A stretch of 64,000 bases of DNA from Rhizobium laguerreae (GCF_002008165.1 NZ_MRDM01000030.1:124001-188000); one strand, 5' to 3'; positions 36,410-46,036 are shown, counted from the stretch's first letter. Program-made: numbers and translations. The notes: generated by a model from the sequence alone, not told the origin.

Positions 36410-37875
36410 GCAGTCTTGAGGTCGAGATATTTATCGAGTGCGTGCGGAGACTTGTCATGCCCATTGCCAGACTGCTTGACACCACCAAGCGGCACGGTGA
36501 GGTCCGAGCCGCCATAGGTGTTGACGTGTACCAAGCCAGCGCGAAGGCTCTCCACCATTCGATGCGCCCGCGAAAGATTGGACGTCCAAACCGCAGACGC
36601 CAGGCCGAAATCGGTGCCATTTGCCACGCGGATAGCATCCGCTTCGTCGGTAAAGGGCGTGATGGCGAGGACAGGGCCAAAGACCTCGTTCCGCGAAACT
36701 TCCATTTCCGGACGAACCTTTGACAGGACGGTCGGCGCCATGAACCACCCTCCCGTCTCCTGCAGGATGCGGCTGCCGCCGGTTAGAAGCTCAGCACCTT
36801 CCATTTGAGCCCGCGCGGCAAAGCCGAGACTACGGTCCAGATGTGTCTCAGAGTTGAGGGCGCCGGCTTCGGTCGTAAGATCAAGCGGATCTCCGACCTT
36901 CATGGACGCCGCAATCGCTGCCACCTTTTCTGCGAACTGGTCGACGATCGACGCCTCGACCAGCAGACGCGAGCCTGCAATGCAGACTTGACCGGAATTA
37001 CGGAAGATGCCGTAGGCAGCCACCTTCGCAGCCTTGTCCAGGTCGGGCGCATCGGCAAAGACGATGTTCGGGCTCTTGCCACCGAGTTCGAGATAGACCC
37101 GCTTCAGGTTGGAACGGGCAGAGTATTCGAGGAGTTTTCGCCCGACGCCACCGGAGCCGGTGAAGGCCATCACGTCGACCTCCATCGACAACCCAAGTGC
37201 TTCACCGGCGACAGCCCCCTGTCCCGTTACGACATTGAAGACACCAGGCGGAACGCCGGCTTCGAGCGCCAGCTCGGCAATCCGCAGCAATGTGAGCGAA
37301 GCGGTCTCCGCAGGCTTCAGCACGACGCTGTTGCCGGCTGCGAGTGCCGGTGCAATCTTCCAAGCGCCGATCATCAGCGGGAAGTTCCAAGGCACAATGA
37401 CAGCAACCACGCCAACCGGGTGCCTGTGCACCAGCGCGAGCACATCGCTCTGGGTCGGTGCAATCTCGCCGTATGTCTTATCGATCAGTTCCGCGTAGTA
37501 ACGGAAAGTCGAAGCCGCACTCATCGGTTCCGCCTTCAACGCCATGGCGATCTCGGTGCCGTTGTCGCGCACGCCGAGGACCGCGATCTTCAAGGCTTCT
37601 CTCTCGATGAGGTCGGCCAGCTTCAGCAGCACCTTCTTCCGGTGGGCAGGCGCCGTCCGCGACCAGACACCCGCCTCAAAGGCAGCGCGGGCCGACTGAC
37701 AGGCGAGATTGACATCTTCCCGACCCGCATCCGCAAGGGATGTCAGACGCATTCCGTTGACTGGCGAGAGAACCTCGATCTCTTGACCGGACATGGAAGA
37801 GCGGAACTTGCCGTCAATAAGTAAGCCTTGCGGCGCGATGTCCGCTCCCCGCATCGCATTGATCTTATCCTGCAT
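36394..37875 (-). CDS. NAD-dependent aldehyde dehydrogenase, betaine-aldehyde-like
   Basis: 493 residues. Glu in YLELGGKSPN and Cys in GQVCIAGSR are present, with VPWNFPLMIGAWKIAPAL and KQSGNGHDKSPHALDKY. The C-terminal NGHDKS segment is common in gamma-aminobutyraldehyde and betaine aldehyde dehydrogenases. Its start overlaps the tctA stop (ATGA), so transport and oxidation are translationally coupled. It may oxidise the aldehyde formed by the aminotransferase encoded at 42572. Confidence 0.85.
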   Translation of the reverse strand: MQDKINAMRGADIAPQGLLIDGKFRSSMSGQEIEVLSPVNGMRLTSLADAGREDVNLACQSARAAFEAGVWSRTAPAHRKKVLLKLADLIEREALKIAVLGVRDNGTEIAMALKAEPMSAASTFRYYAELIDKTYGEIAPTQSDVLALVHRHPVGVVAVIVPWNFPLMIGAWKIAPALAAGNSVVLKPAETASLTLLRIAELALEAGVPPGVFNVVTGQGAVAGEALGLSMEVDVMAFTGSGGVGRKLLEYSARSNLKRVYLELGGKSPNIVFADAPDLDKAAKVAAYGIFRNSGQVCIAGSRLLVEASIVDQFAEKVAAIAASMKVGDPLDLTTEAGALNSETHLDRSLGFAARAQMEGAELLTGGSRILQETGGWFMAPTVLSKVRPEMEVSRNEVFGPVLAITPFTDEADAIRVANGTDFGLASAVWTSNLSRAHRMVESLRAGLVHVNTYGGSDLTVPLGGVKQSGNGHDKSPHALDKYLDLKTAWIQL

Positions 37876-39365
37876 CAGCTTGCCTCTGCGGTCTTGTTGC
37901 GGAAGTGGTTCCAGCTAAAAGTTGCGACTGCGACAACGGCGAGCGTCAGAAACGCCGCAGCGAGAGGACGCGTGAGGAAAATAGTCGGATCTCCGTCGGA
38001 GATACTGAAGGTCTGTTTGATCCGGCCTTCCATCATTGGTCCAAGCACGAGACCCACCACCATCGGAAAAGCCGGCACGCCGTTCTTCAGCATAAAGCGG
38101 CCAACAATGGCGAATGCCAGTGTGATCAAACCGTCAGTGATGCGGAAGTTCTGCGTATATGTGCCGATAAAGCCGAGGATCATGATGGCAGCGCCGATGA
38201 CCCGTGGCGAGATTGATGACAGGCGCACAACATACTTGGTGAAGATCAGCAGGAAAATCATCACGAAGACGTTGAGCAGGAATAGCGAGATATAAAGGCC
38301 AGAAATGAAGTCCGCATGTTCGACGAAAAGCTGCGGCCCGGGAACGATGTTATGGACCATGAACACTGCGAGCAGCATGGCCATCAAGGGATCGGCGGGA
38401 ATGCCGAGAGACAGCAGCGGAACGAGCACCGTCGATGTGCACGCATTGATCGAAACCTCTGAGGCAACGAGGCCTTCCGGCGAGCCCTTGCCGAATTCCT
38501 CTGGCTTCTTCGAAAAACGGCGAGCAAGCGAGTAGGATAGAAATTGCGCCCCGAATTCACCGACGCCCGGAAGCAGCCCCATGGTCAGCCCGATGAGCGA
38601 AGACCGGATGACGGTTGCACGGTACTTGAATACCTCGAACAGACCGACGAACCGTCCGGTCGTTGCGAGGTTCTCCGGCACTTTTGGCGGTGACTTCGTT
38701 TCGAGCAGGATGAAGGCCTGGCTGAGAGCGAACAGTCCGATCACCATCGGCACCATGGGGATCCCGCCCAGCAGCCAGGTCTGGTCGAAGGTGTAACGCA
38801 GCGTGTGGTGTGGGCTCTCGAAACCGATCGTGCCAAGAAACATGCCAATGCCGAAGGTCAGAATGGCTCCGCGAATGTTCTGATGATGGGCGAGAACCAC
38901 CGAGACCGACGCCAGGATCATGACGGCTGCGAATTCGGGAGGGCCGAATTTAGCGGCAATCTTGGCCATGAAGGGCGCCAGAAAGATTAGAGCGAGGATC
39001 GAAACCACGCCGCCGACGAAGGACGACGAATAGGCCAGCGACAGAGCCCGCATCGGCTGGCCCTTCTGGGCCAGCGGATAACCGTCGTAGGTCGTGAGCA
39101 CATTCACCGGCGTTCCCGGTACCCGGATCAGAATTGCCGGAATGGCGCCACCATACCATGCGCCGCCATAGCATCCGAGCAGAAGGATGATTCCCGGCAG
39201 AGGCTCCATGGTCAGCGTGAACGGCAGAGCGATCGCCATCGCGCCGGCGGGCTCCATGCCGGGAATTGCGCCAACCAGGATGCCGGCGATGGCACCGATC
39301 AGGAGCGCAGCGATCACCTGCCACTGCGCGACTTCCTGGAAGCCGAGGATGATCGAATCCATCAT
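37875..39365 (-). CDS. tctA: Tripartite tricarboxylate transporter, large membrane subunit
   Basis: 496 residues, very hydrophobic with about 12 membrane segments. It contains the TctA signatures GAIPGMEPAGAMAIALP and GVGEFGAQFLSYSLARR. The start at 39365 overlaps the tctB stop (ATGA). Works with TctB in the inner membrane and TctC in the periplasm to import a carboxylated solute. Confidence 0.92.
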   Translation of the reverse strand: MMDSIILGFQEVAQWQVIAALLIGAIAGILVGAIPGMEPAGAMAIALPFTLTMEPLPGIILLLGCYGGAWYGGAIPAILIRVPGTPVNVLTTYDGYPLAQKGQPMRALSLAYSSSFVGGVVSILALIFLAPFMAKIAAKFGPPEFAAVMILASVSVVLAHHQNIRGAILTFGIGMFLGTIGFESPHHTLRYTFDQTWLLGGIPMVPMVIGLFALSQAFILLETKSPPKVPENLATTGRFVGLFEVFKYRATVIRSSLIGLTMGLLPGVGEFGAQFLSYSLARRFSKKPEEFGKGSPEGLVASEVSINACTSTVLVPLLSLGIPADPLMAMLLAVFMVHNIVPGPQLFVEHADFISGLYISLFLLNVFVMIFLLIFTKYVVRLSSISPRVIGAAIMILGFIGTYTQNFRITDGLITLAFAIVGRFMLKNGVPAFPMVVGLVLGPMMEGRIKQTFSISDGDPTIFLTRPLAAAFLTLAVVAVATFSWNHFRNKTAEAS

Positions 39366-39943
39366 AGATATTCTCCAAGCGCGTTGCCTACCCAGTCCGG
39401 GAAGAGAAGCATGATAGGGGGGAGTGGGAACCAGATGCCGAGGCCGACGCGGAAGGCGAGAAGGATCGCCACGGTCACAACGAGCCCGATAAGGCTCCAC
39501 TTCGCACCCCGAAGACCGGACATGTAATATAGAGCCTGCATGAAGAGGATGGAGGCCAACGTGAACCCAATCAGCCATACCCCGCCGATGAAGGCCAAAA
39601 AGGCGGCTGCATAGGCGAACGAACGTCCCATCCCTGCGAAGGCTTCGTTTGCCTTCACAGAAAATCCCGGGTTCCGGCGCAGCCTCAGATAGTCGAAGGC
39701 CAATCCGCCGCCGCCGACAAGAGCGAATACCAGCACGATGAAAGGCCAGGACCACGGCTCCTGGATCCAGCCGAGTGGACGCTTGCCTGCGACTGTTGCA
39801 AAGGGCAGAAGAATGAGCGCGAACGCTGCAAAAATCCAGAATAGGGTCCCTGCCGTGGATGCGGCTTCGGGTGTGACGTCATCCTCAGGCTGCGGCGTTT
39901 CCGCATCCGCAGCCGTCGGAATGTGATCGATACGGGCAGTCAT
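39362..39943 (-). CDS. tctB: Tripartite tricarboxylate transporter, small membrane subunit
   Basis: 193 residues from the ATG at 39943. Four predicted membrane segments (around FWIFAAFALILLPF, PFIVLVFALVGGGGLAF, FAYAAAFLAFIGGVWLIG and LIGLVVTVAILLAFRVG). The N-terminal 35 residues are cytosolic and acidic, a little longer than usual. Family TctB, always found with TctA. Confidence 0.88.
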   Translation of the reverse strand: MTARIDHIPTAADAETPQPEDDVTPEAASTAGTLFWIFAAFALILLPFATVAGKRPLGWIQEPWSWPFIVLVFALVGGGGLAFDYLRLRRNPGFSVKANEAFAGMGRSFAYAAAFLAFIGGVWLIGFTLASILFMQALYYMSGLRGAKWSLIGLVVTVAILLAFRVGLGIWFPLPPIMLLFPDWVGNALGEYL

Positions 39944-40018
39944 GGCGCGATATCCTGACACGTTATAGACGGAGGACGGTCGGGCTTTCCGGAGGAGAGC
40001 CCCGACCGATGCGGAAAC

Positions 40019-40957
40019 TTATTTCTTCATCTTCGAGAAGAGGTCTTTGACCGCTTCAAAATCCTTGTCGATACGCGCCTGCGCCTCGGCCGAGCCCTGC
40101 CAATAGACTTCTGCGCCGGTTGTGGCCGAGATTTGCTTGACCTGCTCTGACATCATCGCCTTTTCCGCGATTGCCCCGAGCAAATCCTTCACCTCCTGAG
40201 GCGTGCCCTTCGGGACAAAGAGCCCAGACCACAGCGCAAAGGTTGGGCCCGTGATCTGATCCCGCAGCAAAGGCGCCTCTGGGAAGACGGAGATCGGCTT
40301 TTCGGTGTAGGCGGCCAAAACCTTGATGTCGTCCTTGCAAGCCAGCACCAGCCCGACGGTGGAGTTCATGACGTCGGCGTCACCGTTGGCAAGCGTCGTG
40401 CAGTCCGTCGCGTCGTAGCCTGTTTCAGTCGAGAACTTGAATCCGAGCTGGCGCGCAGCCTCAAACGTCTGCTGCGCAGGGATCGTCTCGAAGCCGAAAT
40501 GGGCCAGCTTGACCGGGTTCTTCTTCGCATACTCGGCGAGCTCGGCAAGGTTATTGTAGGGCGCATCCTTCTTGGCCGCGAGAATGAAGGGGAAGTTCAT
40601 GTTGAGGCCGACCACTTCCATGTCTTCGCGCGCGAAAGGCGCGATGCCCTGAATGATGTAACTGGTCGGTATATCGACTAGGAAATTGCCGACCGTATAA
40701 CCGTCGGCGGCTGAGCTCAGCACTGATTGGGCGCCTTCGACACCGTATCCGCCGGGCCGGTTGACAACCTTCGCCGGGACGCCTGTCTGCTTCGTGAATT
40801 CTTCAGCTATCACGCGAACAAGCTGATCATCCACATCACCGGGTGGCCAGGGCTCGATAATCGTAACGGGCCGCTGCGGATATTCGGCGAGAACGTTTCC
40901 GACCATTCCGGTCGTTGCCAACAGCGCAATAAGTGCGCCCTTCAGGAAATTTTTCAT
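40019..40957 (-). CDS. tctC: Tripartite tricarboxylate transporter, periplasmic solute-binding protein
   Basis: 312 residues. A signal peptide of about 24 residues ends at VLAEYPQRP. The mature part has the TctC/Bug fold: IIEPWPPGDVDDQLVRVIAEEF, NRPGGYGVEGAQSV, and PKGTPQEVKDLLGAIAEKAM. It captures the solute for TctAB. It is the first gene of the long minus-strand unit, so the promoter lies between it and the divergent iclR gene. TctC proteins bind small carboxylates; betaine-like compounds carry one too. Confidence 0.9.
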   Translation of the reverse strand: MKNFLKGALIALLATTGMVGNVLAEYPQRPVTIIEPWPPGDVDDQLVRVIAEEFTKQTGVPAKVVNRPGGYGVEGAQSVLSSAADGYTVGNFLVDIPTSYIIQGIAPFAREDMEVVGLNMNFPFILAAKKDAPYNNLAELAEYAKKNPVKLAHFGFETIPAQQTFEAARQLGFKFSTETGYDATDCTTLANGDADVMNSTVGLVLACKDDIKVLAAYTEKPISVFPEAPLLRDQITGPTFALWSGLFVPKGTPQEVKDLLGAIAEKAMMSEQVKQISATTGAEVYWQGSAEAQARIDKDFEAVKDLFSKMKK

Positions 40958-41003
40958 TCGATTCCTCCAGTCGGGTTGCGTTCTGTTCCATTATTATCTA
41001 CGC

Positions 41004-41029
41004 TGTTTCAAACATGTTGCATCCGCGAC
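41004..41029. promoter_or_regulatory. Candidate IclR operator between tctC and iclR
   Basis: Two overlapping dyads: TGTTTCAAACA (41004-41014, perfect around a central C) and GTTGC-ATCC-GCGAC (41016-41029, one mismatch). The second has the GTT-N-G spacing known from PobR/PcaU-type IclR palindromes. The place, in the 112-base gap between divergent genes, suits control of both units by the IclR protein. Confidence 0.4.
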
Positions 41030-41069
41030 TAGTTTCTGTCAAGTATTTAAAAATGACGAGGATTGGAAA

Positions 41070-41894
41070 ATGAACGAGAGCAAAGAAAAGCGTCCTGGTT
41101 CAACCATGAAAACTATTGACAAGGCCATGTTTTTGCTTGGCTTTTTCTCGCCAGAAACACCGGAGTATCGACTGAGCGATCTCGCGCGCGCAGCTGACAT
41201 GGACAAGGTCACGACGATGCGGATCCTCGCCTCGCTTGTTACGAGTGGTTTTGTCGAACAGCACCCGGAGACCCGGCGCTATCGTCTGGGCACCGCAGTC
41301 CTGCGCCTCGCCCGCATCCGTGAGGCAAGTTTTCCGGTGATTGCGGTACTACAGCCGATACTCGAGTCCCTTACGGAGGAGGTGGGGGAATCGACGCATG
41401 CATGCTTGTTCTCCGGCAAGGACATGACGACAATCGCTATTGCCGAGCCGCACCGGTCTACGAGAGTATTTATCGATCCGGCGCAGCCTCTTCCCATCCA
41501 CGCCACAGCCTCCGGTCTGGTGTTTCTGGCCTACGCCGACGATGCGATCGTCAATGAAACGCTGCGGCACCTCCATGTGCCGACAACCTTTACCGATAGG
41601 ACCGTTAAATCCGAGAGTGAGCTTCGACAGCGGCTGGATGAGATCCGGAAGAATGGCTGCGCCATCTCCAGCAGAAGTTTTGAAGATGATGTCACTGGTA
41701 TCGCCGCTCCAATTTTCAATTGGCACGGCAAGATCCAGGCGACGATCTCAGCCGCGTGCATCTCCACGCGCATGACACCAGCGCTGGAACGCGAAATTGA
41801 GGGCGTCGTGCTGCGGGCATCGGTCACCGCAACGCGGGCGATGGGTGGAGAGCCGCCGAAAACCTTTCTCATGAAGATCAGGGAGAACGCATAA
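41070..41894 (+). CDS. IclR family transcriptional regulator
   Basis: 274 residues. Winged helix-turn-helix in residues 12-70 (MKTIDKAMFLLGFFS, RLSDLARAADMDKVTTMRIL), then the IclR effector domain with GESTHACLFSG, PIHATASGLVFLAY and DDVTGIAAPIFN. It is divergent from the 13-gene demethylation unit and directly followed by HAD hydrolase and aminotransferase genes. IclR regulators often respond to the first substrate or an intermediate of the adjacent pathway. Confidence 0.92.
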   Translation: MNESKEKRPGSTMKTIDKAMFLLGFFSPETPEYRLSDLARAADMDKVTTMRILASLVTSGFVEQHPETRRYRLGTAVLRLARIREASFPVIAVLQPILESLTEEVGESTHACLFSGKDMTTIAIAEPHRSTRVFIDPAQPLPIHATASGLVFLAYADDAIVNETLRHLHVPTTFTDRTVKSESELRQRLDEIRKNGCAISSRSFEDDVTGIAAPIFNWHGKIQATISAACISTRMTPALEREIEGVVLRASVTATRAMGGEPPKTFLMKIRENA

Positions 41895-42542
41895 ATGACG
41901 CGAAGAGCACTGGTGCTGGATTTTGGAGGGGTGATATCGAAAACCCTTTTCGAGACGCACGACCTGAGCGAAAGGGCGCTCGACCTTGCCGCTGGTACTT
42001 TGACTTGGCGTGGCCCTTTTGACGTCGACACGGATCCGCTCTGGCGCGACATGCAGGCTGGCGTCATCACCGAGCGTGACTACTGGACGACGCGCGCGCG
42101 AGAGACCGGACGGCTTGTGGGCGAGGATTGGAACACACTGCCGCCTTTCCTCACCGCCGTTCGCGGCAACGATCCATCGGAGGTGATCCGTCCCGAAGCG
42201 CTCGAAGCGATCGGCGCAGCAAAGCGTGCGGGCCATCGATTGGCCATTCTGTCCAACGAACTTGATCTCTTCTATGGCAAGGAATTCCGCGCCAAGCTGC
42301 CGTTCCTCGCCGGTTTCGACCTGATCGTCGACGCCACCTATACCGAGATCCTGAAGCCCGATCCACGCGCCTTCGCCTTCATTACCGACGGACTTTCAAT
42401 AGACGCCGGCGACTGCGTTTTCGTCGACGATCAGCTGAAGAACATCCGTGGCGGTGAGGCCATTGGGATGTCCTGCGTGCATTTCGATGTAACCCGCCCA
42501 AGCGCTAGCTACGAGCGCGCCCTTTCGCTTCTTTCCGCCTGA
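41895..42542 (+). CDS. HAD family hydrolase
   Basis: 215 residues. Motif I is LDFGGVIS, with the nucleophile Asp but a Gly where the usual general acid Asp stands, as in the YihX/epoxide-hydrolase-N-terminal subgroup. ILSNELDLF supplies the motif II Ser, LKPDPRAF the Lys, and CVFVDDQLKNI the acidic pair. Cap type C1. It begins immediately after the iclR stop, with no spacer. Substrate unknown; probably a phosphorylated or halogenated intermediate of the neighbouring pathway, or a repair phosphatase. Confidence 0.85.
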   Translation: MTRRALVLDFGGVISKTLFETHDLSERALDLAAGTLTWRGPFDVDTDPLWRDMQAGVITERDYWTTRARETGRLVGEDWNTLPPFLTAVRGNDPSEVIRPEALEAIGAAKRAGHRLAILSNELDLFYGKEFRAKLPFLAGFDLIVDATYTEILKPDPRAFAFITDGLSIDAGDCVFVDDQLKNIRGGEAIGMSCVHFDVTRPSASYERALSLLSA

Positions 42543-42571
42543 ACGAAACCGATTCCAAGGAGTACGATACG

Positions 42572-43927
42572 ATGGCCGATAGCAACTTCCTGACCGAGCA
42601 CAACGCCCGCCATGTCTGGCATCCAATGGCACATCCAGCAGAAATGCGGGCCAATCCTCCGACGATCATTACTGGTGGGGAAGGAGCGGAAATCATTGAT
42701 GTAGACGGCAAACGGTTGCTCGATGGCGTGGGAGGCCTTTGGAATGTCAACCTCGGCTATTCCTGCGACCCGGTCAAACATGCGATCACTGCGCAACTGA
42801 ACGAGCTGCCGTATTACTCGGCTTTTCGCGGCACGACGAACGGGCCTTTAATAGAATTATCTGTAGCTCTTGCCGAATTTTTCGGCCCCGATGGCATGGT
42901 GCGCAGCTTCTTTACATCTGGTGGATCCGACAGCGTTGAAACAGCACTTCGCCTTGCCCGGCAGTTCCACAAAATCAATGGCCAACCGGAGCGGACGAAA
43001 TTTGTGTCGCTAAAGAAAGGCTATCACGGCACACATTTCGGCGGCGCGAGTGTCAACGGTAATCAAAATTTCCGTCGCGCCTATGAGCCGCTCCTACCGG
43101 GCACTATCCATCTGGCAGCACCGTATGCCTATCGCAACCCATTCAATACCGATGACCCGAAGCTGATCGCAGACGCCATCATCCGGCAGTTCGCCGACGA
43201 GATCGTCTTCAATGGCGCGGACACAATTGCCGCCCTCATCATGGAGCCCGTACTTGGCGCTGGGGGCGTCATCGTTCCACATGAGAGTCTGATGCCTGGG
43301 TTGCGCACGCTCTGTGACAAAAACGGGATCCTGCTGATCGCCGATGAGGTCATCACCGCCTTCGGCCGCACCGGTGCGTGGTCGGGAAGCCGACTCTGGG
43401 GAGTTCAACCGGACATGATGTGCACGGCAAAGGCCATCACCAATGGCTACTTCCCTTTCGGCGCTGTGATGATCGGCAGTCGCATCGCGGAGGCTTTCGA
43501 AGCTGACCGTACTGCAATGGGGAGCATCGGTCATGGCTATACCTACTCCGGTCACCCTGTTGGAGCGGCAGCTGCCCTCGCCTGCCTTGCTGAAACGATC
43601 AAGCAGGATCTGCCCACGAATGCCGCAGCGCGCGGTGTGGAATTGCTCGCTGGCCTGAATGATCTGCAGGCTCGCCACCCGATCATCGGCGATGTGCGCG
43701 GCAAGGGTCTGATGTGCGCACTCGAACTGGTCGCCAACAGAGATGACAAGACACCGGCTGGGAAAGATGTCGTGGGGAAGGTGTACAAGGGGGCCTATGA
43801 CGCCGGCGTGATGATCCGCACGTCGGGCAACAACATCATCTTGTCGCCGACGCTGATCATTTCGAAGGCCGATGTCGCGCGCATTCTTGACGCTCTCGAT
43901 GCAGGGCTGAAGTCCGCGCAGAACTGA
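42572..43927 (+). CDS. Class III aminotransferase (omega-amino acid type)
   Basis: 451 residues, fold-type I PLP enzyme. GGSDSVETALRLARQ binds phosphate, IADEVITAFGRTGAW holds the pyridine-binding Asp, and CTAKAITNGYFP has the PLP lysine. The pattern is that of beta-alanine/taurine/omega-amino acid:pyruvate aminotransferases. It is the third gene of iclR-HAD-aminotransferase. If the demethylation unit yields a terminal amino acid such as beta-alanine or GABA, this enzyme followed by the aldehyde dehydrogenase at 36394 would finish the pathway. This is an inference. Confidence 0.88.
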   Translation: MADSNFLTEHNARHVWHPMAHPAEMRANPPTIITGGEGAEIIDVDGKRLLDGVGGLWNVNLGYSCDPVKHAITAQLNELPYYSAFRGTTNGPLIELSVALAEFFGPDGMVRSFFTSGGSDSVETALRLARQFHKINGQPERTKFVSLKKGYHGTHFGGASVNGNQNFRRAYEPLLPGTIHLAAPYAYRNPFNTDDPKLIADAIIRQFADEIVFNGADTIAALIMEPVLGAGGVIVPHESLMPGLRTLCDKNGILLIADEVITAFGRTGAWSGSRLWGVQPDMMCTAKAITNGYFPFGAVMIGSRIAEAFEADRTAMGSIGHGYTYSGHPVGAAAALACLAETIKQDLPTNAAARGVELLAGLNDLQARHPIIGDVRGKGLMCALELVANRDDKTPAGKDVVGKVYKGAYDAGVMIRTSGNNIILSPTLIISKADVARILDALDAGLKSAQN

Positions 43928-43936
43928 TCATTCCCA

Positions 43937-43965
43937 GTGACCGGGAGGCTGGACCTCCCGGTCAC
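43937..43965. terminator. Perfect 12-bp hairpin between convergent genes
   Basis: GTGACCGGGAGG (43937-43948) and CCTCCCGGTCAC (43954-43965) pair without mismatch around a 5-base loop, 10 bases after the aminotransferase stop. There is no T-run on either side. It is probably a transcription end or mRNA-stabilising structure for the convergent aminotransferase and acetoacetyl-CoA synthetase units. Confidence 0.5.
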
Positions 43966-44092
43966 CGGGTGGTCCAAGAAATTCTAAGGCATGCGCCACG
44001 GAAAGCAGGGCTTCGAAATCAAGCCTTAGGAACACGAGCCTGGTCTAAGAGACAAAGGCAACGCAAGCCGTAGCAGGCGATCACCTTTGGGC

Positions 44093-46036
44093 TCAGCCTG
44101 CCAGCTCCGCTAGGCCGGCGAACAGGAGAAGGGCCTGCGGATTAGCCAGCGCTTCCTGATTTTTGACTGGCCGCCCATGCACAACCTCACGCACCGCAAG
44201 CTCGACCACCTTGCCGGTCTTGGTCATCGGAATATCGGCAACGGCGATAATCTTCGCTGGCACGTGCCGCGGTGAGGCCCCGGTTCGTATCTTCTGCCTG
44301 ATTTTTTGCGTCAGGGCCGCGTCGAGCGTCACACCAGTGCGGAGCTTGACGAAGAGGACGACGCGAACGTCGTTGTCCCAATCCTGGCCGATGCAGACAG
44401 CGGTTTCGATCTCGGTGATCCGCTCAACCTGGTTATAAATCTCGGCCGTGCCAATCCGAACACCCCCGGGGTTCAACGTGGCATCCGAGCGGCCATGGAT
44501 CACGATGCCGCCATGGCCGGTCCATTCCGCAAAATCCCCATGGCACCAGTTATCTTCGAAGCGCTCGAAATAAGCAGAGCGGAAGCGCGAGCGGTCCGGG
44601 TCGTTCCAGAAGCCGATTGGCATCGCAGGGAATGCACAGGTGCAAACCAGTTCGCCCTTGCCGCTCGCCAGCGGCTCTCCGAGGTCGTCGAAAACCTCGA
44701 CTGCCATGCCCAATCCCGGCCCCTGAATTTCGCCGGACCAAACTGGCTTCACCGGATTGCCAAGCACGAAGCAGGATACGATATCGGTGCCGCCCGACAT
44801 CGAGGCGAGGCTCACGTCGGGCTTTATGTCCCGGTATACATAGTCGAAACTGGCGGGCGACAAGGGCGAGCCGGTTGACAGTACAGCTGTCAGGTGGTCC
44901 AGCCGATGACTTTCGCGAGGTTTTAGTTCTGCCTTGGCGAGAGCATCGAGATACTTGGCCGAGGTGCCGAAGATGGAAAACCGCTCCTCTTCGGCATAAT
45001 CCCACAAGACCTTTGCATCGGGCGAAAAGGGAGAGCCATCGTAGAGGCAAAGCGTGGCCCCGCTGGCTAGGCCGGAAACCAGCCAGTTCCACATCATCCA
45101 GCCACAGGTCGTATAGTAGAAGAGTCGGTCCCCGACCCCGAGATTGCAATGGAACCGGTGTTCCTTCAGATGCTGGAGCAGCGTTCCCCCGGCTGAGTGG
45201 ACGATGCATTTCGGCACGCCCGTCGTCCCCGATGAAAACAGGATGATCAGGGGATGGGAGAATGGCAACTGCTCGAACACCGGTTCGCGTGCGTCATGGG
45301 CGGACATAAAAGCCTCAAGTGTACGCCCATTCGACAGCATCGCGGCAAGGCATTCCGCTCCGCCACAATACTCCACGATAACGACCGGAACGCCGAGCCG
45401 TGGCTCCAGCGCCGTCACCTTCTCGCCCACATCGATGCGTTTGCCGTTATACCAGTACGCGTCGCAGGCTAGGAATAGTTTTGGCTCGATCTGGCCGAAA
45501 CGGTCCATCACACCCCGTTCGCCAAAATCAGGAGAACAGGACGACCAGATGGCCCCGATCGACGCTGCCGCGAGCATGCAGGCTACCGTTTCGGGCACGT
45601 TTGGTAACATGGCGGCGATGCGGTCGCCCGGTCCAATGCCGAGTGCGCGGTAGGCCTGCTGCAAACGCGAGACGGTCTCAGCGAGCCTGTCCCAGCTCCA
45701 ACGGCTTGCCGCCTTATCTTCACCGCGAAAGATCAACGCATCGTTGACCCCGCGTTTTGCGAGGAGGTTTTCCGTGAAGTTCAGTCTGGCCTCTGGGAAA
45801 AACCTGTCCTCCAGCATTTTACCTGTCTCAAGTAACGCCGTCCCGCCCTTATGGCCCTGCACGCCGCAATAGTCCCAGAGCCCCGACCAGAACGAGCCGC
45901 GCTGGCGGACGGACCATTGGTGAAAAGCGTCATGGGATGGCAGGGAAACGCCGAACCTTTCCGCGCACCAAAGCCGAAAGCGGGTGATCTCCGCCTCTTC
46001 AATGCGCGTTTCACTCGGCGTAAAATGCAGCGACAT
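44093..46036 (-). CDS. Acetoacetyl-CoA synthetase
   Basis: 647 residues from the ATG at 46036; the GGAGGG in front of it lies inside an alternative start at 46048, which decides for 46036. Adenylate-forming enzyme: FSSGTTGVPKCIVHSAGG is the AMP/phosphate loop, MSGGTDIVSCF the acetoacetyl-CoA synthetase signature, and TKTGKVVELAV the C-terminal catalytic lysine. It activates acetoacetate, one of the two end products of homogentisate breakdown, so it belongs with the genes that follow at 46-52 kb. Confidence 0.92.
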   Translation of the reverse strand: MSLHFTPSETRIEEAEITRFRLWCAERFGVSLPSHDAFHQWSVRQRGSFWSGLWDYCGVQGHKGGTALLETGKMLEDRFFPEARLNFTENLLAKRGVNDALIFRGEDKAASRWSWDRLAETVSRLQQAYRALGIGPGDRIAAMLPNVPETVACMLAAASIGAIWSSCSPDFGERGVMDRFGQIEPKLFLACDAYWYNGKRIDVGEKVTALEPRLGVPVVIVEYCGGAECLAAMLSNGRTLEAFMSAHDAREPVFEQLPFSHPLIILFSSGTTGVPKCIVHSAGGTLLQHLKEHRFHCNLGVGDRLFYYTTCGWMMWNWLVSGLASGATLCLYDGSPFSPDAKVLWDYAEEERFSIFGTSAKYLDALAKAELKPRESHRLDHLTAVLSTGSPLSPASFDYVYRDIKPDVSLASMSGGTDIVSCFVLGNPVKPVWSGEIQGPGLGMAVEVFDDLGEPLASGKGELVCTCAFPAMPIGFWNDPDRSRFRSAYFERFEDNWCHGDFAEWTGHGGIVIHGRSDATLNPGGVRIGTAEIYNQVERITEIETAVCIGQDWDNDVRVVLFVKLRTGVTLDAALTQKIRQKIRTGASPRHVPAKIIAVADIPMTKTGKVVELAVREVVHGRPVKNQEALANPQALLLFAGLAELAG

